Position numbers and translations under genes: made by a program. The notes under the pieces are model-generated. The model was not told the DNA's origin, ran no database searches, and saw nothing but the letters and a program-made list of their open reading frames with translations. Positions 31,496 through 40,764 of a stretch of 64,000 nucleotides of DNA are shown here, piece by piece. Within the stretch, counting starts at the first letter, position 1; every line of letters starts with the position of its first letter. The stretch is from Sedimenticola hydrogenitrophicus (GTDB lineage: Bacteria > Pseudomonadota > Gammaproteobacteria > Chromatiales > Chromatiaceae), in contig NZ_JAQGEI010000025.1 of the NCBI RefSeq assembly GCF_029017505.1, positions 1-64,000 of the forward strand, in the 5' to 3' direction.

Positions 31496-33454
31496 CTATT
31501 TGGTTTCATCCGCGGTTGCTTCTCCATGCTCCGCATCCGGCCCGGCCTGAAAAAACCGCACCACATCCTCCAGCTCCCGGGTGCGCGCCATCGGCGGCAT
31601 GCTCTCCAGGAACAGGTGACCGTAGCCCTTCTTCAGCAGGCGCGGATCGCAGATCACCAGCACCCCGCGATCGGTCTCGTCGCGGATCAGCCGCCCCGCC
31701 CCCTGCTTCAGGGCAATCGCCGCCTGCGGGACCTGAAACTCCATAAACGGATTCCCGCCCTGCCTGCGCAGGGCATCGATCCGCGCCTGCAGCACCGGAT
31801 CGCCCGGGGAGGCGAACGGCAGCTTGTCGATAATGACGCAGGAGAGCGCATCCCCGCGCACATCCACCCCTTCCCAGAAGCTGGCGGTACCCAGCAGCAC
31901 CGCATTGCCCAGTTGGCGAAAACGGGCCAGCAGCTCCCCCTTCGGCATACTCCCCTGTACCAGCAGCGGGTAGTCGAGCCGCTCCGCCAGGCAGTCGGCC
32001 GCCTCGCGCAGCGCCCGGTGGCTGGTGAACAGGATAAAGGCGCGCCCCTCGCTGGCCTGGATCACCGGCACCGCCACCTCCAGCACCGCCTGGGTGTAGT
32101 GCGGCTCGCGCGGTTGGGGCATACCCCGGGGGACGTACCAGAGCGCCTGGTGTTGATAGTCGAACGGGCTGTCCCAGCAGGCGGTGCGCGCCTCGCTCAG
32201 ACCCAGTTGGCGCTGAAAGTGGTCAAAACGCCCGCCCACCGCCAGGGTGGCCGAGGTGAAGATCCAGCTGCCGGGATGGCTGGCCATGCGCGCCTGGAAC
32301 AGGGCGGAGATGTCCAGCGGGGTGCGATTGAGACGGAAACTCTGACTATAGGTCTCGAACCAGCGGATGTATTCCCCCTGCGCCTCGTCCTCGCGGGTCA
32401 GCTCATCGAGACATTGGCGGATCGCCTTGCAGCGGGTGAGGCAGCTGTCCAGCCCCTTGCCACGCCCTTCGACCAGCTGCAGCAGCTCGATCATCTTGGC
32501 CAGCGCCCCATCCAGCTGATCCAGGGCGCGCAGGATCTGGCGATCGGCGGCGATCTCCGTCCAGGGGCCGCGACGCAACTCCAGGCCGAACAGCAGGCGC
32601 AGGTCGCGCACCCCTTTGGCCAGTTGCGCCGACTGCTCCGGCACCGCCTTGATATCCCCCGCCTCGCGCTGGTACTCGGTATCGATATCGCGACACAGAT
32701 CCAGCAGCTGGCGGCCGCTGATCCCGGAACCGAAGAAGTTGCCCGCCACCTCGGGGAGCTGATGCGCCTCGTCCACCACGAAGCAGTCCGCGCCCGGCAG
32801 CAGCTCGCCGAAACCGCCCTCCTTGAGGGCAAAATCGGCACACAACAGGTGGTGATTGATCACCACCAGATCCGCCTCCTGGGCTCGCCGCCGCGCCTCC
32901 ACCAAATGGCAGGCGCTGTAGTCACCGCACTCCGCCCCCAGGCAGTTCTCCGTGGTGGAGGTGACCAGCGGCCAGATACGGGCATCTTCCGGAATATCGG
33001 TGAGTTCGGCGACATCGCCGCTGCGGGTGCGCCCCGACCAGCGCTGTACCTGCATCAGTTGATCCACCATCTCGCGGCTGTTGAGCCGCCCCTCCAGCAG
33101 GGTCATCTCCATGCGGTGGATACAGAGATAGTTGGCGCGGCCCTTGAGCAGGGCCACATCGACCGGCACCGCCAGGGCCTGGCGGACCCGGGGCAGGTCG
33201 CGGTGAAACAGCTGATCCTGCAGATTCTTGGTGCCGGTGGAGATGATCACCTTCTGCCCCGAGAGCAGGGCCGGGACCAGGTAGGCATAGGTCTTGCCGG
33301 TGCCGGTGCCGGCCTCGCTGATCAGCACCTCACCCCGGGTCATGGCCTCCATGACCGCCACCGCCATCGCCTCCTGCTGGGGACGGTAGGTAAACCCCTC
33401 CACGCAGTTGGCCAGCAGGCCGTCGGGACCCAGGATTTCGCTGATTTCAGACAT
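31496..33454 (-). CDS. DinG/YoaA-family ATP-dependent DNA helicase
   Basis: This 652-residue XPD-like superfamily 2 helicase unwinds DNA 5' to 3'. Walker A is SEAGTGTGKTYAYLVP near residue 45 and Walker B is CFVVDEAHQLPEV near residue 225. Cysteines of the expected [4Fe-4S] cluster are seen in NYLCIHR and in ENCLGAECGDYSACHLVEA. The C-terminal motor has FILFTSHRALREA, LLGTASFWEGVDVRGDAL and QGAGRLIRDETDRGVL. Length and sequence favour YoaA over DinG proper; YoaA works with the clamp-loader subunit chi in damage tolerance in E. coli. The small protein gene upstream lies only 8 bp away. Confidence 0.92.
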   Translation of the reverse strand: MSEISEILGPDGLLANCVEGFTYRPQQEAMAVAVMEAMTRGEVLISEAGTGTGKTYAYLVPALLSGQKVIISTGTKNLQDQLFHRDLPRVRQALAVPVDVALLKGRANYLCIHRMEMTLLEGRLNSREMVDQLMQVQRWSGRTRSGDVAELTDIPEDARIWPLVTSTTENCLGAECGDYSACHLVEARRRAQEADLVVINHHLLCADFALKEGGFGELLPGADCFVVDEAHQLPEVAGNFFGSGISGRQLLDLCRDIDTEYQREAGDIKAVPEQSAQLAKGVRDLRLLFGLELRRGPWTEIAADRQILRALDQLDGALAKMIELLQLVEGRGKGLDSCLTRCKAIRQCLDELTREDEAQGEYIRWFETYSQSFRLNRTPLDISALFQARMASHPGSWIFTSATLAVGGRFDHFQRQLGLSEARTACWDSPFDYQHQALWYVPRGMPQPREPHYTQAVLEVAVPVIQASEGRAFILFTSHRALREAADCLAERLDYPLLVQGSMPKGELLARFRQLGNAVLLGTASFWEGVDVRGDALSCVIIDKLPFASPGDPVLQARIDALRRQGGNPFMEFQVPQAAIALKQGAGRLIRDETDRGVLVICDPRLLKKGYGHLFLESMPPMARTRELEDVVRFFQAGPDAEHGEATADETK

Positions 33455-33462
33455 GATGTGGT

Positions 33463-33930
33463 TTAATCGTTGTGGTCGCGGGACCAGGCCAGCCGGCCGA
33501 TGATCTTGAACCGGGCCACCGAGAGTGCGCCGCGCTTGGCCCGGCCGCTGCTGGATTTGTCCATGAATTCGAACAGTTCCTCGCGCTCCGCCTCGTAGAT
33601 CTCATATGGTTCATACTCCTCATCCATGAGCACCAGCACCACACAGTCCCAGGGCTGGTCCGCCTTGATCTGGCCGATGCGCTGGCCGGTCTTGCTCTCA
33701 TCGAATATGGTCCGGCTCTTGATCTGGATACGCCGGCCATCGCGCGCCGGATCGAGCGCATCGTAACCCCCGACCGCGGCATCGACCGGGGTCAGATGCA
33801 GCAGCCGGATGGCGTCATGCAGGGCGATCTCGTTGCTGATGCCGGGCAAAGGCTTACCCATGGCCCGCCGATACTCCGCTGCGAGCTGGCGTGCCTGGCC
33901 GATCAATTTGTCAGCGGCATAGAGGCTCAT
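33463..33930 (-). CDS. Conserved hypothetical protein, possibly nuclease-like
   Basis: This 155-residue protein is not confidently placed in a named family. Its middle reads NEIALHDAIRLLHLTP, GYDALDPARDGRRIQIKSRTIFD, DCVVLVLMDEEYEPYEIYEA. The pattern of an N-terminal helix, an Asp, and then QIKSR on the next strand recalls PD-(D/E)xK restriction-nuclease folds, but I infer this from spacing alone. A non-enzymatic DUF6998-like relative is equally possible. It sits 8 bp before the helicase gene on the same strand, so both are probably co-transcribed, which would fit a DNA-related role. Confidence 0.55.
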   Translation of the reverse strand: MSLYAADKLIGQARQLAAEYRRAMGKPLPGISNEIALHDAIRLLHLTPVDAAVGGYDALDPARDGRRIQIKSRTIFDESKTGQRIGQIKADQPWDCVVLVLMDEEYEPYEIYEAEREELFEFMDKSSSGRAKRGALSVARFKIIGRLAWSRDHND

Positions 33931-34042
33931 GCCGATAAATCTCCCCGGATATCAATGGCTTTCAGCGGGATTGTATCCTAAACCGTTGGCGACTGCCGCA
34001 TCCTCGATCGGGCATCAGGCAAAAACATCCGCACTCGGAGAC

Positions 34043-34582
34043 TCACTGCAGCCTCCGCGCCTTGCGCTCGGCCACCTTGGCACCGGAAACATCCCCCGCG
34101 GCGCGGCGCGCCCGGGCAATCAGCTGCCAGCCGTCCCGTTTCAAGGCCACATCGCCACCTGCCAGGGTGAGGGATTTGTTGGCCAGATCGGCGGCCAGGA
34201 GATGGCGGCCCTGGGTCAGGCGCAGGCTGGCCAGCCGGTACCAGAGATGGGCGTTGCGCGGCTCGATACGCAGCGCCCGCTCGATGGTGCCGACCGCCCC
34301 GTTCAGGTCATCGGTCCGCTCCTGTTCCAGCGCGGTCTTCAGCAACGCGCCCACCGCCCTGCTATGCAGCGGGGTGAGGGGAATGGCCGGTGCCGGTTCA
34401 TAGGCGGTGATCTGTATCCCTCGCTCCTCGGCCGGCGTCACCACGGCCGCATTGTCCGGCACGCTGGAGACGGGAGCCGGTTGGCGTTGTCCGGCGGAAT
34501 CCAGCGGGCGCTGCGGGGCCGTGTAGCAACCGGCCAGCAGCAGCCCCGGTAACAGCAGTGCCGTATATCTTTTCCAGTTCAT
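34043..34582 (-). CDS. TPR-repeat lipoprotein
   Basis: This 179-residue protein has a lipoprotein signal, MNWKRYTALLLPGLLLAGC, with lipobox LLAGC, so it is probably anchored in the outer membrane (the residue after Cys is Tyr, not the Asp retention signal). After a proline-rich linker, residues about 95-170 form tetratricopeptide repeats (AVGTIERALRIEPRNAHLWYRLASLRL and GRHLLAADLANKSLTL). Its ATG overlaps the PBP1B stop as ATGA, so it is translationally coupled to that synthase. By analogy with LpoB-type or CpoB activators it might help PBP1B, but it lacks similarity I can recognise to either. Confidence 0.8.
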   Translation of the reverse strand: MNWKRYTALLLPGLLLAGCYTAPQRPLDSAGQRQPAPVSSVPDNAAVVTPAEERGIQITAYEPAPAIPLTPLHSRAVGALLKTALEQERTDDLNGAVGTIERALRIEPRNAHLWYRLASLRLTQGRHLLAADLANKSLTLAGGDVALKRDGWQLIARARRAAGDVSGAKVAERKARRLQ

Positions 34583-36933
34583 TCAAAAAAACTCCGAAAC
34601 AGACGCCGGATCGAGGTCCCCGGCCGGCCCGCGCAGGCGGCGGTGACCGTGGGCGCCGAACCGGCGATAAAAGGATACTGCAGCGCATCCGCGCACCCTT
34701 CGTCGGCCCTGAAGCCGGAGCCCGGATCAATCCACACCGTCTCCACCGAATCGGGCCTCAGCAGGGAGAGCGGCAACGGATGCATACGCCGCATCATATC
34801 ACCCCAGACCTGCAGCGCACCCGCCGCCCCGGTCAAACCTGCCGGCTGGTTGTCGTCACGCCCGACCCAGACCACGGCCACCTTGTCGCCGCTGAAGCCG
34901 GCAAACCAGCTGTCGCGCAACTCATCGGTGGTGCCGGTCTTGCCGGCGATGTTCAGCGAACTGTCGAGATAGCTGGCCAGCCCGCGCCCGGTGCCGCTGC
35001 GCACCACCTCCTGCAGATTGCGGTTGAGCAGGTAGACCGGGGCGGCGTCCACCGCCTGGCGCACCGTCAGGGGATAGCGCTGCAACGGCTGGCCGCTGCT
35101 CGACTGAACCCCGCGAATCGCCCGCAGGGGCGAATAGAAACCGCCGGCGGCGAAGGTCTGGTAGAGCTGGGCGACCTCCAGCGGCGACAGGGAGAGCGAG
35201 CCCAGCAACATCGCCGGGACGCGGTTGACCGGCCGGCTGATGCCCAGCCGCTCCAGCAGGTCGGCGACCGTCCCCAAACCGAGATCCATGCCGAGCCGGA
35301 CCGTCGCCAGGTTGTAGGATTTGGCCAGGGCCAGATGCAGCGGCACCTGCCCATGGAAACTGCGATCGTAATTTTCCGGGACCCAACGCTCGCCTTCCCG
35401 GCCGGCGATACTCAGGGGGCCATCATCCAGCCGGGTCACCAGATTGTAGCGGTCGGACTGCTGCAGCGCCGCCAGATAGACCACGGGCTTGACCAGTGAC
35501 CCGATCGGCCGGACCGCATCCAGGGCACGGTTGAAACCGGCATAGCGGGCACTCCGTCCCCCCACCAGGGCTCGCACCTCGCCGCTCTCGCCGTCCACCA
35601 GCACCGCCGCGCTCTCCAGTTTTCCGCCAGGCAGGCCGTGCTGCTTCTCCAGGGTGCCCAGGCGCGCCGCCACGGCGGTTTCGACCAGCTGCTGTGCCCA
35701 GGGGTCGAGCGTGGTGAAGATGCGCAACCCCTCCGAGGTGAGATCCTCCTCCCGATAGTCCCGGTGCAGCTGCCGCCTGACCAGATCCATGAAGGCCGGA
35801 TAACTGCCCCGGCCGTCGCCTTTCTGCTGCACCCCCAGCGGTCGCCGTTGTGCGGCGGCGGCCTGCTTGGCGGTGATCACCCCCTGCTCCTGCATCACCC
35901 TGAGTACCAGGTCGCGGCGCTCCTTGGCGCGTTGCGGATGGCGCCTGGGATCGTAATAGGAGGGGCCACGCACCTGGGCCACCAGCAACGCCAGTTGCGA
36001 CAGATCCAGCTCCTGCAGGCTGCGGTTGAAGTAGAAGTGACTGGCCAGGCCGAAGCCATGAATGGCCCGCCCGCCATCCTGGCCCAGGTAGATCTCGTTG
36101 GCGTAGGCAGCGAGGATATCCTCCTTGTCGTAATGGGCCTCCAGCAGCAATGCCATGGCGGCCTCGTTCAGCTTGCGCCAGAGGCTGCGCTCCCGGGTCA
36201 GGTAGAAATTCTTCACCAGCTGTTGGGTCAGGGTGCTCCCCCCCTGCACCACCCCACCGGCGCGCAGGTTGGCCCAGATCGCCCGGGCGATGGCCCGGGG
36301 ATCGACTCCATGGTGCTGATAGAAGGTACGGTCTTCCATCACGATCAGCGCCTGCACCAGCGGGTCGGGCAGCTCCTGGCGCTGTACCAGGACCCGGTCC
36401 TCGTTGTGTGCCGGATAGATGCTGCCGATCTCGGGCGCCTCCAGCCGTACCAGGGCCAGCTCCCCGCCGCTCACCTCGGCCAGTCGCTCGATCTGTTCTC
36501 CCGCAAAGCGGATGTCCAGGAAGCGTCCCGGCTCCTGACTGTCCCAGAAACGGAAATCACGCGCCCTGATCAGGAAGCGCCCGGCGTTGCGCGACCAGCT
36601 GGCCGCCAGTTTGGGGTAGGGAACCTGCCGATAGCCCATACGCTGCAGCTCAGCCACCAGCTGATCCGGGGTGACCGGCGCCCCCGGGTAGAGCTCCAGC
36701 GGCCGCCCGTACACCCGCGCGGGGACGGCCCAGCGCTTGCCCTCGAACTTGACCCTGACGGTGCGATCCAGATAGATCAGGTAGGCCCCCAGCACCAGGG
36801 AAAAGAGGAAGCCGAGGGCCAGCAGCCGAGCGATCCAGCGCCGGGCCAGACCTGTCGAACGGCGCTTCCGGCGGCCGGAGGTGGTTTTTCGTTTGGCGGG
36901 GGTGCGGGAACGTTTTTTGGGTGTTTTGGCCAT
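34579..36933 (-). CDS. mrcB: Penicillin-binding protein 1B, bifunctional peptidoglycan synthase
   Basis: This 784-residue class A PBP polymerises glycan strands and cross-links peptides. It has a basic cytoplasmic tail, a membrane anchor near residues 30-55, a UB2H-like domain (VYGRPLELYPGAPVTPDQL), and a GT51 domain with EDRTFYQHHGVDPRAIARAI and QGGSTLTQQLVKNFYL. The transpeptidase domain shows the active Ser in VRPIGSLVKPVVYL, SYN in LAKSYNLATV, and AGKTGTTDELRDSWFAGF. The UB2H region marks PBP1B instead of PBP1A. The next gene, a TPR lipoprotein, overlaps its stop by four bases. Confidence 0.96.
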   Translation of the reverse strand: MAKTPKKRSRTPAKRKTTSGRRKRRSTGLARRWIARLLALGFLFSLVLGAYLIYLDRTVRVKFEGKRWAVPARVYGRPLELYPGAPVTPDQLVAELQRMGYRQVPYPKLAASWSRNAGRFLIRARDFRFWDSQEPGRFLDIRFAGEQIERLAEVSGGELALVRLEAPEIGSIYPAHNEDRVLVQRQELPDPLVQALIVMEDRTFYQHHGVDPRAIARAIWANLRAGGVVQGGSTLTQQLVKNFYLTRERSLWRKLNEAAMALLLEAHYDKEDILAAYANEIYLGQDGGRAIHGFGLASHFYFNRSLQELDLSQLALLVAQVRGPSYYDPRRHPQRAKERRDLVLRVMQEQGVITAKQAAAAQRRPLGVQQKGDGRGSYPAFMDLVRRQLHRDYREEDLTSEGLRIFTTLDPWAQQLVETAVAARLGTLEKQHGLPGGKLESAAVLVDGESGEVRALVGGRSARYAGFNRALDAVRPIGSLVKPVVYLAALQQSDRYNLVTRLDDGPLSIAGREGERWVPENYDRSFHGQVPLHLALAKSYNLATVRLGMDLGLGTVADLLERLGISRPVNRVPAMLLGSLSLSPLEVAQLYQTFAAGGFYSPLRAIRGVQSSSGQPLQRYPLTVRQAVDAAPVYLLNRNLQEVVRSGTGRGLASYLDSSLNIAGKTGTTDELRDSWFAGFSGDKVAVVWVGRDDNQPAGLTGAAGALQVWGDMMRRMHPLPLSLLRPDSVETVWIDPGSGFRADEGCADALQYPFIAGSAPTVTAACAGRPGTSIRRLFRSFFE

Positions 36934-37001
36934 CGGCTGCTAGTTGGATACTCGTACTGTGTCGTGGGGCCTGCCGGTGCGGCCGGCGGCGAAGTTGGTG
37001 G

Positions 37002-37754
37002 CTACAGTTTGTCGGCCAACGGGAACAGCTGCAGCCGCTGGGCAATCCGGTCGTGCAGCGTATTCACCCAGGGCGGGGCATGTTCCGCCGGCGGACGTGA
37101 TCTGAAGCGGTAATCCCGGGGTGTGATCAGTACCGACACATTCTCCTCGCCGATCATCGCGGTCAGCACAAACAGCTCCTCGGCGGCACTGTTGCCCATC
37201 GCCAGGCAGCCGGTGGATACCTGCCCGCCGTGAATAAAGATATCCCCGCCCAGGTTGCGCCGGCCATCGAGCTCCGCCTGCCGACGGTCATAGGCGTTGG
37301 GATAATCCAGTTTCAACGAAAGGTGGTAGGCACTGTTGGGGTTTAAAAGTTCAATCCGGTACTCCCCTTCCGGTACCTGCCGGTCACCCTCCCTGAGCTT
37401 CGGGCCGGTGCGACCGCTCATCGCCTTCACCCGGTAGTCCTTGATGTGTTGCCAGGGGCCGTCGTTCATTGCCCACAGCTCCATCAGCCGGGTATCCTTG
37501 AAGGCCACCAGCGCGACCCGCTGCGGAGGCCAGTCGACATCGGCGAATTGAAATCTTGGCTGCAACCGCGCCTCCACCTTGTCGCTGTAGTGGGACAGCA
37601 CATCCGCTACCGTACGGGGCGCCGCAGCCGCCATAGCCGGCATCTGCAGAAGAGACAGCAGGCCGACCATGAGGATTCCGATCTGCCGTAAAAATACGCT
37701 CCCCGGAACAGCCGGGGGTGATTGCTGAAATACCTGAACGCTCATGCCCTGCAT
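37002..37754 (-). CDS. L,D-transpeptidase family (YkuD) periplasmic protein
   Basis: This protein of about 250 residues has a YkuD-type catalytic motif, IFIHGGQVSTGCLAMGN (His, Ser-x-Gly-Cys), with Cys as nucleophile; such enzymes make or remove 3-3 crosslinks or attach lipoproteins. It resembles the YafK/DpaA-like group (RVALVAFKDTRLMELWA, VPEGEYRIELLNPNSAYHLSL). An N-terminal hydrophobic stretch ending PAMAAAAPRT is a likely signal sequence. The start is uncertain: ATGs at 37754 and 37745 both give a sensible signal peptide. It lies 68 bp upstream of mrcB on the same strand, so cell-wall genes are grouped here. Confidence 0.88.
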   Translation of the reverse strand: MQGMSVQVFQQSPPAVPGSVFLRQIGILMVGLLSLLQMPAMAAAAPRTVADVLSHYSDKVEARLQPRFQFADVDWPPQRVALVAFKDTRLMELWAMNDGPWQHIKDYRVKAMSGRTGPKLREGDRQVPEGEYRIELLNPNSAYHLSLKLDYPNAYDRRQAELDGRRNLGGDIFIHGGQVSTGCLAMGNSAAEELFVLTAMIGEENVSVLITPRDYRFRSRPPAEHAPPWVNTLHDRIAQRLQLFPLADKL

Positions 37755-37960
37755 ATCTACACTATCCCGTCGCAAAATGAAACCGCGGGACCCGGCCGCT
37801 CCTCCCGCCCGGCCTCGGGGTCCGTGCAGATTGGACACTCCGCGTCGGCCGGGCGTTGCGCAGTCACTAAAATCTGCGATCAAACGCACAACGCGGACGC
37901 CGCCACCGACTAAAATATCAGCAATGTCATCAGGGACGAGAATCAGAGGGGCAACATGGC

Positions 37961-38383
37961 ATGTGGGTGATTATTCCGGGCATACCGCTCAGCACTTCCC
38001 AGAGCGAACTGCGGCAGTTTCTCAACCGACGGCTCAAACGCAAAGGCTGGCTCGGACTCTCCATCAGGCGGCGGAACCGGCTGAAAAGCTACTCGATTCT
38101 CAGGATGACCGACCAGTTGACCGGGAGCGTGGAGTGTCACGGCCTGGCCGAACTGGAGACCGCCGGGCGGGACGAAGAGACCTTGCGGAACCTGAACGGC
38201 CATCAGCTGCATGGCCGGCCGGTGGCGGCCCGCAAGTACTATCATCGGTCGACCAAGGCACACCGGGAGGCCCACATGGAGGAGCGGGAGAGCCCATCCG
38301 GGCGACCGGAGCGCCGCCGTCCTGGCCTGCATATCGAGATGCTGGGACCGGGGCCGGTCGATTCACTGTTGCAGCGTCGCTGA
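37961..38383 (+). CDS. Small basic protein, RRM-like
   Basis: This 140-residue protein has an N-terminal segment, WVIIPGIPLSTSQSELRQFL, and a later one, LRNLNGHQLHGRPVAARKYYHRS, that match the first strand-helix and the RNP-type end of an RNA-recognition motif. The C-terminal part is rich in Arg, Glu and Pro and looks disordered. AGAGGGG lies before the ATG at 37961. It is divergent from the L,D-transpeptidase. I cannot name the gene; RNA binding is inferred from pattern only. Confidence 0.55.
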   Translation: MWVIIPGIPLSTSQSELRQFLNRRLKRKGWLGLSIRRRNRLKSYSILRMTDQLTGSVECHGLAELETAGRDEETLRNLNGHQLHGRPVAARKYYHRSTKAHREAHMEERESPSGRPERRRPGLHIEMLGPGPVDSLLQRR

Positions 38384-38577
38384 ATCCCTCCGAACCGGTT
38401 CGGGTCCGGGCGCCGCGGGATGCCGCAAATAAATACGAATAAGGTTACTGGACTATCCGGTTAAGTAACGCAGCCACTACATGTTGTGGTCATGTTAGTC
38501 ACCCCCGCCTTACCAATTGTATCGATGGGTTGATGGGTTACGTCGTCCCTCCTCCACCCATCCTGCTCGCTACCCAC

Positions 38578-39084
38578 TCAATCGCTCGACGACGACGACT
38601 TCAGCTCCTCTTCGAACGCCTTGACCACGTCCCGGAACTTGACCCTGTTCTCCTCGTTCAGGTTCATCAGGGCGCGGTGCGCCTCCAGCAGCAACCGGCC
38701 GTTTGCCGGGCCGCCACTCTCCAGCGCATGGATCTCGTCCGGCTCGTCCCAGGCCGCGACCGGCTCATCGACTATGGTGAACACATCATCGAAACCCACC
38801 GCCGCCAGCAGTTCATTGATATCGGGCTGGCTTGATATCAGGGTCACTTTCGGCAACTTGGCCTTCTGCATCGCCCTGGCCAGCCGGGCCAGTATGCCCA
38901 GATTGGTGCTGTCGATACTCTCCGCCCGGGTCAGGTCAACGACAAAGCCGTGGATATTCGGCTGCTGCAGCAGTTGCTGGAGATAGCGGTCCAGCGCCAC
39001 ACAGAGCGTGTGCCGGACATCGCCGCGATAATAAAGGACTTCCACCCCATTGTGCGATCCATGCAGTATTTGGCCATTACCCAT
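38578..39084 (-). CDS. STAS-domain anti-anti-sigma-like protein
   Basis: This protein of about 168 residues has a STAS domain (residues about 10-115): GVEVLYYRGDVRHTLC, then FVVDLTRAESIDSTNLGILARL, where the Ser of DST is the usual phosphorylation site, and VTLISSQPDINELLAAVGFDDVF. The C-terminal 50 residues are acidic and helical and end in a serine run. The ATG at 39084 overlaps the end of the receiver-PP2C gene by 8 bp and has GAGAG upstream, so the pair is coupled. Such proteins are dephosphorylated by the PP2C partner and bind an anti-sigma kinase; this matches the RssB-RssC and HsbR-HsbA arrangement of pseudomonads. No kinase gene is present here. Confidence 0.87.
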   Translation of the reverse strand: MGNGQILHGSHNGVEVLYYRGDVRHTLCVALDRYLQQLLQQPNIHGFVVDLTRAESIDSTNLGILARLARAMQKAKLPKVTLISSQPDINELLAAVGFDDVFTIVDEPVAAWDEPDEIHALESGGPANGRLLLEAHRALMNLNEENRVKFRDVVKAFEEELKSSSSSD

Positions 39085-40264
39085 CTCTCTCACCACGCCC
39101 GATAGATAAAAACGCGATATCGTCCGGTATCTCATCGAGCCTTTCAATATCGAACCGCTCCACCAGCTCCTCTATGGTCGGCGTCCCTCGGGTGACCATC
39201 TGCAACAGCCACTCGGTTCGCCGGCGCGCCGAGTCCCGGGGAAACAGCTCCAGGATACCGTCCGAGATCATCAGAAACTGTTGCACCGATTGAAAATCGA
39301 TCTGATGCTGGGTATAGATTGAATCCTCGAACAGACCCACCGGCTTGTCGTGAAGGGTCAGGGTACTGATCTTTTCGCCATCGAACAGGATCGGGTAGGG
39401 GAATTGGCCACCGGAGCAGAAGCGCAGCCGGTGCTCCCGAACATCCAGCACACCATAAAAGATGGTCAGATATTTTTCGATCGGTGACTGGTAGATTGCC
39501 CGGTTCAGATGATCCAGCATCTCCTGGGGCTGGCGTATCACTTCATCCTGGGAACGCTGGAAGGCATCCAGGTGCTTTTCAAACAGCGTCTTCAACATCA
39601 CGGTGACAAAGGCGGAAGCGGCGCCATGCCCGGAGATATCGGCAATATAAAAACCCACTTCGTAGTTGCCGATGGGAAAATAGTCGACAAAGTCGCCGCT
39701 CAACAACAGCGAGGGGAAGAGCTTGCGCCGGAACAGGTAATCACCGAATTGCGCCTCGGGGGGCGGCAGCAGACTGGACTGCAGGGCGCGCGCCGCCTCT
39801 TCGTCCTCGCGTAACTGACCCAGGGCGATGGAGAGTTCCTGATTGAGGGCCTCCAGGTGTTTCTGGTGATCCCGGTTCTCCTTGATTAAACGCGCCCGGT
39901 TCAGGGCGCGCTCGATCGCCGTATCCAGGATCTGAAAATCCACAATCGGCTTGGTGATGTAATCCCAGGCGCCCCGCTTTAACGCCTGGATGGCGTCACT
40001 CACCTGGTTGGCGCCCGACACTATGATGATGGGGGTGTCGGGCGAGAGTTCAGCCAGGGTTGAGAGCACATCCAGCCCATCGATGCCGGGCAGCCGCAGG
40101 TCACACAGAACCAGATCCGGCTTGGCCCGGTTGAACATCTCAATCCCTTCGACACCGTTGGTCGCCTCAAGAAAACCGTACTCCAAATCCTCCAGATGCG
40201 CCACCAGGCTGCGTCGAACCGCTGTCTCATCCTCGATGGTTAATATTTTTACTGCCTGATCCAT
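39077..40264 (-). CDS. Response regulator with PP2C (SpoIIE-type) phosphatase domain
   Basis: This protein of about 395 residues has an N-terminal receiver: IEDE for the acidic pair, DLVLCDLRLPGIDG with the phosphoacceptor Asp near 55, IIVSG, and YITKP. A helical linker (about 120-185) leads to a PP2C domain with GDFVDYFPIG, YIADISGHGAASAFVTVML, and FLMISDGILELF; the metal-binding Asps are kept, so it should be active. It resembles pseudomonad RssB and HsbR, not E. coli RssB, which lacks a working phosphatase. The ATG at 40264 follows GGAA. The STAS target is encoded directly downstream. Confidence 0.9.
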   Translation of the reverse strand: MDQAVKILTIEDETAVRRSLVAHLEDLEYGFLEATNGVEGIEMFNRAKPDLVLCDLRLPGIDGLDVLSTLAELSPDTPIIIVSGANQVSDAIQALKRGAWDYITKPIVDFQILDTAIERALNRARLIKENRDHQKHLEALNQELSIALGQLREDEEAARALQSSLLPPPEAQFGDYLFRRKLFPSLLLSGDFVDYFPIGNYEVGFYIADISGHGAASAFVTVMLKTLFEKHLDAFQRSQDEVIRQPQEMLDHLNRAIYQSPIEKYLTIFYGVLDVREHRLRFCSGGQFPYPILFDGEKISTLTLHDKPVGLFEDSIYTQHQIDFQSVQQFLMISDGILELFPRDSARRRTEWLLQMVTRGTPTIEELVERFDIERLDEIPDDIAFLSIGRGERDG

Positions 40265-40375
40265 TACAGTTCCAGGGATTGTTCTTCTCTCTCGCCAACG
40301 CATTATGCTTGTGTTTTAGTTTAGACAGCATCGAAGGCGGGAGGGAAGTTTTCTTTAGCCCCGGAACGGCAGGGA

Positions 40376-40639
40376 TCAACGTCTGGTCACCCGGTCATCC
40401 CAGAACGGACGCCTGGCCTCCCGTTCTGCCTCCAGCCGGCTGATGCCGATATCCTTGAGCATGCCGTCACTCAGGGTCTGCAGCAGATAACGCTCCCGGG
40501 AGAGCATGCGCCAGCGGTGTAAACGGTCGATCAGCTCGCGCATCAGCCAACCCAGGGTCAGCTTCCGCCGTGTGCTGATGGCCGCCCGCGGGGCAACGGC
40601 TGTGGAAAATGGCTGGCTGAGTGAAATCGTCTGTTTCAT
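40376..40639 (-). CDS. DUF1127 domain small protein
   Basis: This 87-residue basic protein ends in a DUF1127 domain: LIDRLHRWRMLSRERYLLQTLSDGMLKDIGISRLEAEREA, with the tail PFWDD typical of gammaproteobacterial members. Some DUF1127 proteins bind RNA or influence phosphate and carbon metabolism in alphaproteobacteria, but this role is not transferable with certainty. AGGAGG before the ATG at 40639 fixes the start. It is monocistronic, 111 bp upstream of the receiver-PP2C gene on the same strand. Confidence 0.88.
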   Translation of the reverse strand: MKQTISLSQPFSTAVAPRAAISTRRKLTLGWLMRELIDRLHRWRMLSRERYLLQTLSDGMLKDIGISRLEAEREARRPFWDDRVTRR

Positions 40640-40764
40640 AACGCCTCCTGATCGGGTTGTTCGGTCCAATTCATGACCGGTTGCAGAAAGTCTGGAGCCG
40701 TGCTAAACATTATTCAAACGAATAGTTTTGATGTAATACATCAACGCAGATGATGGGTTTGACC

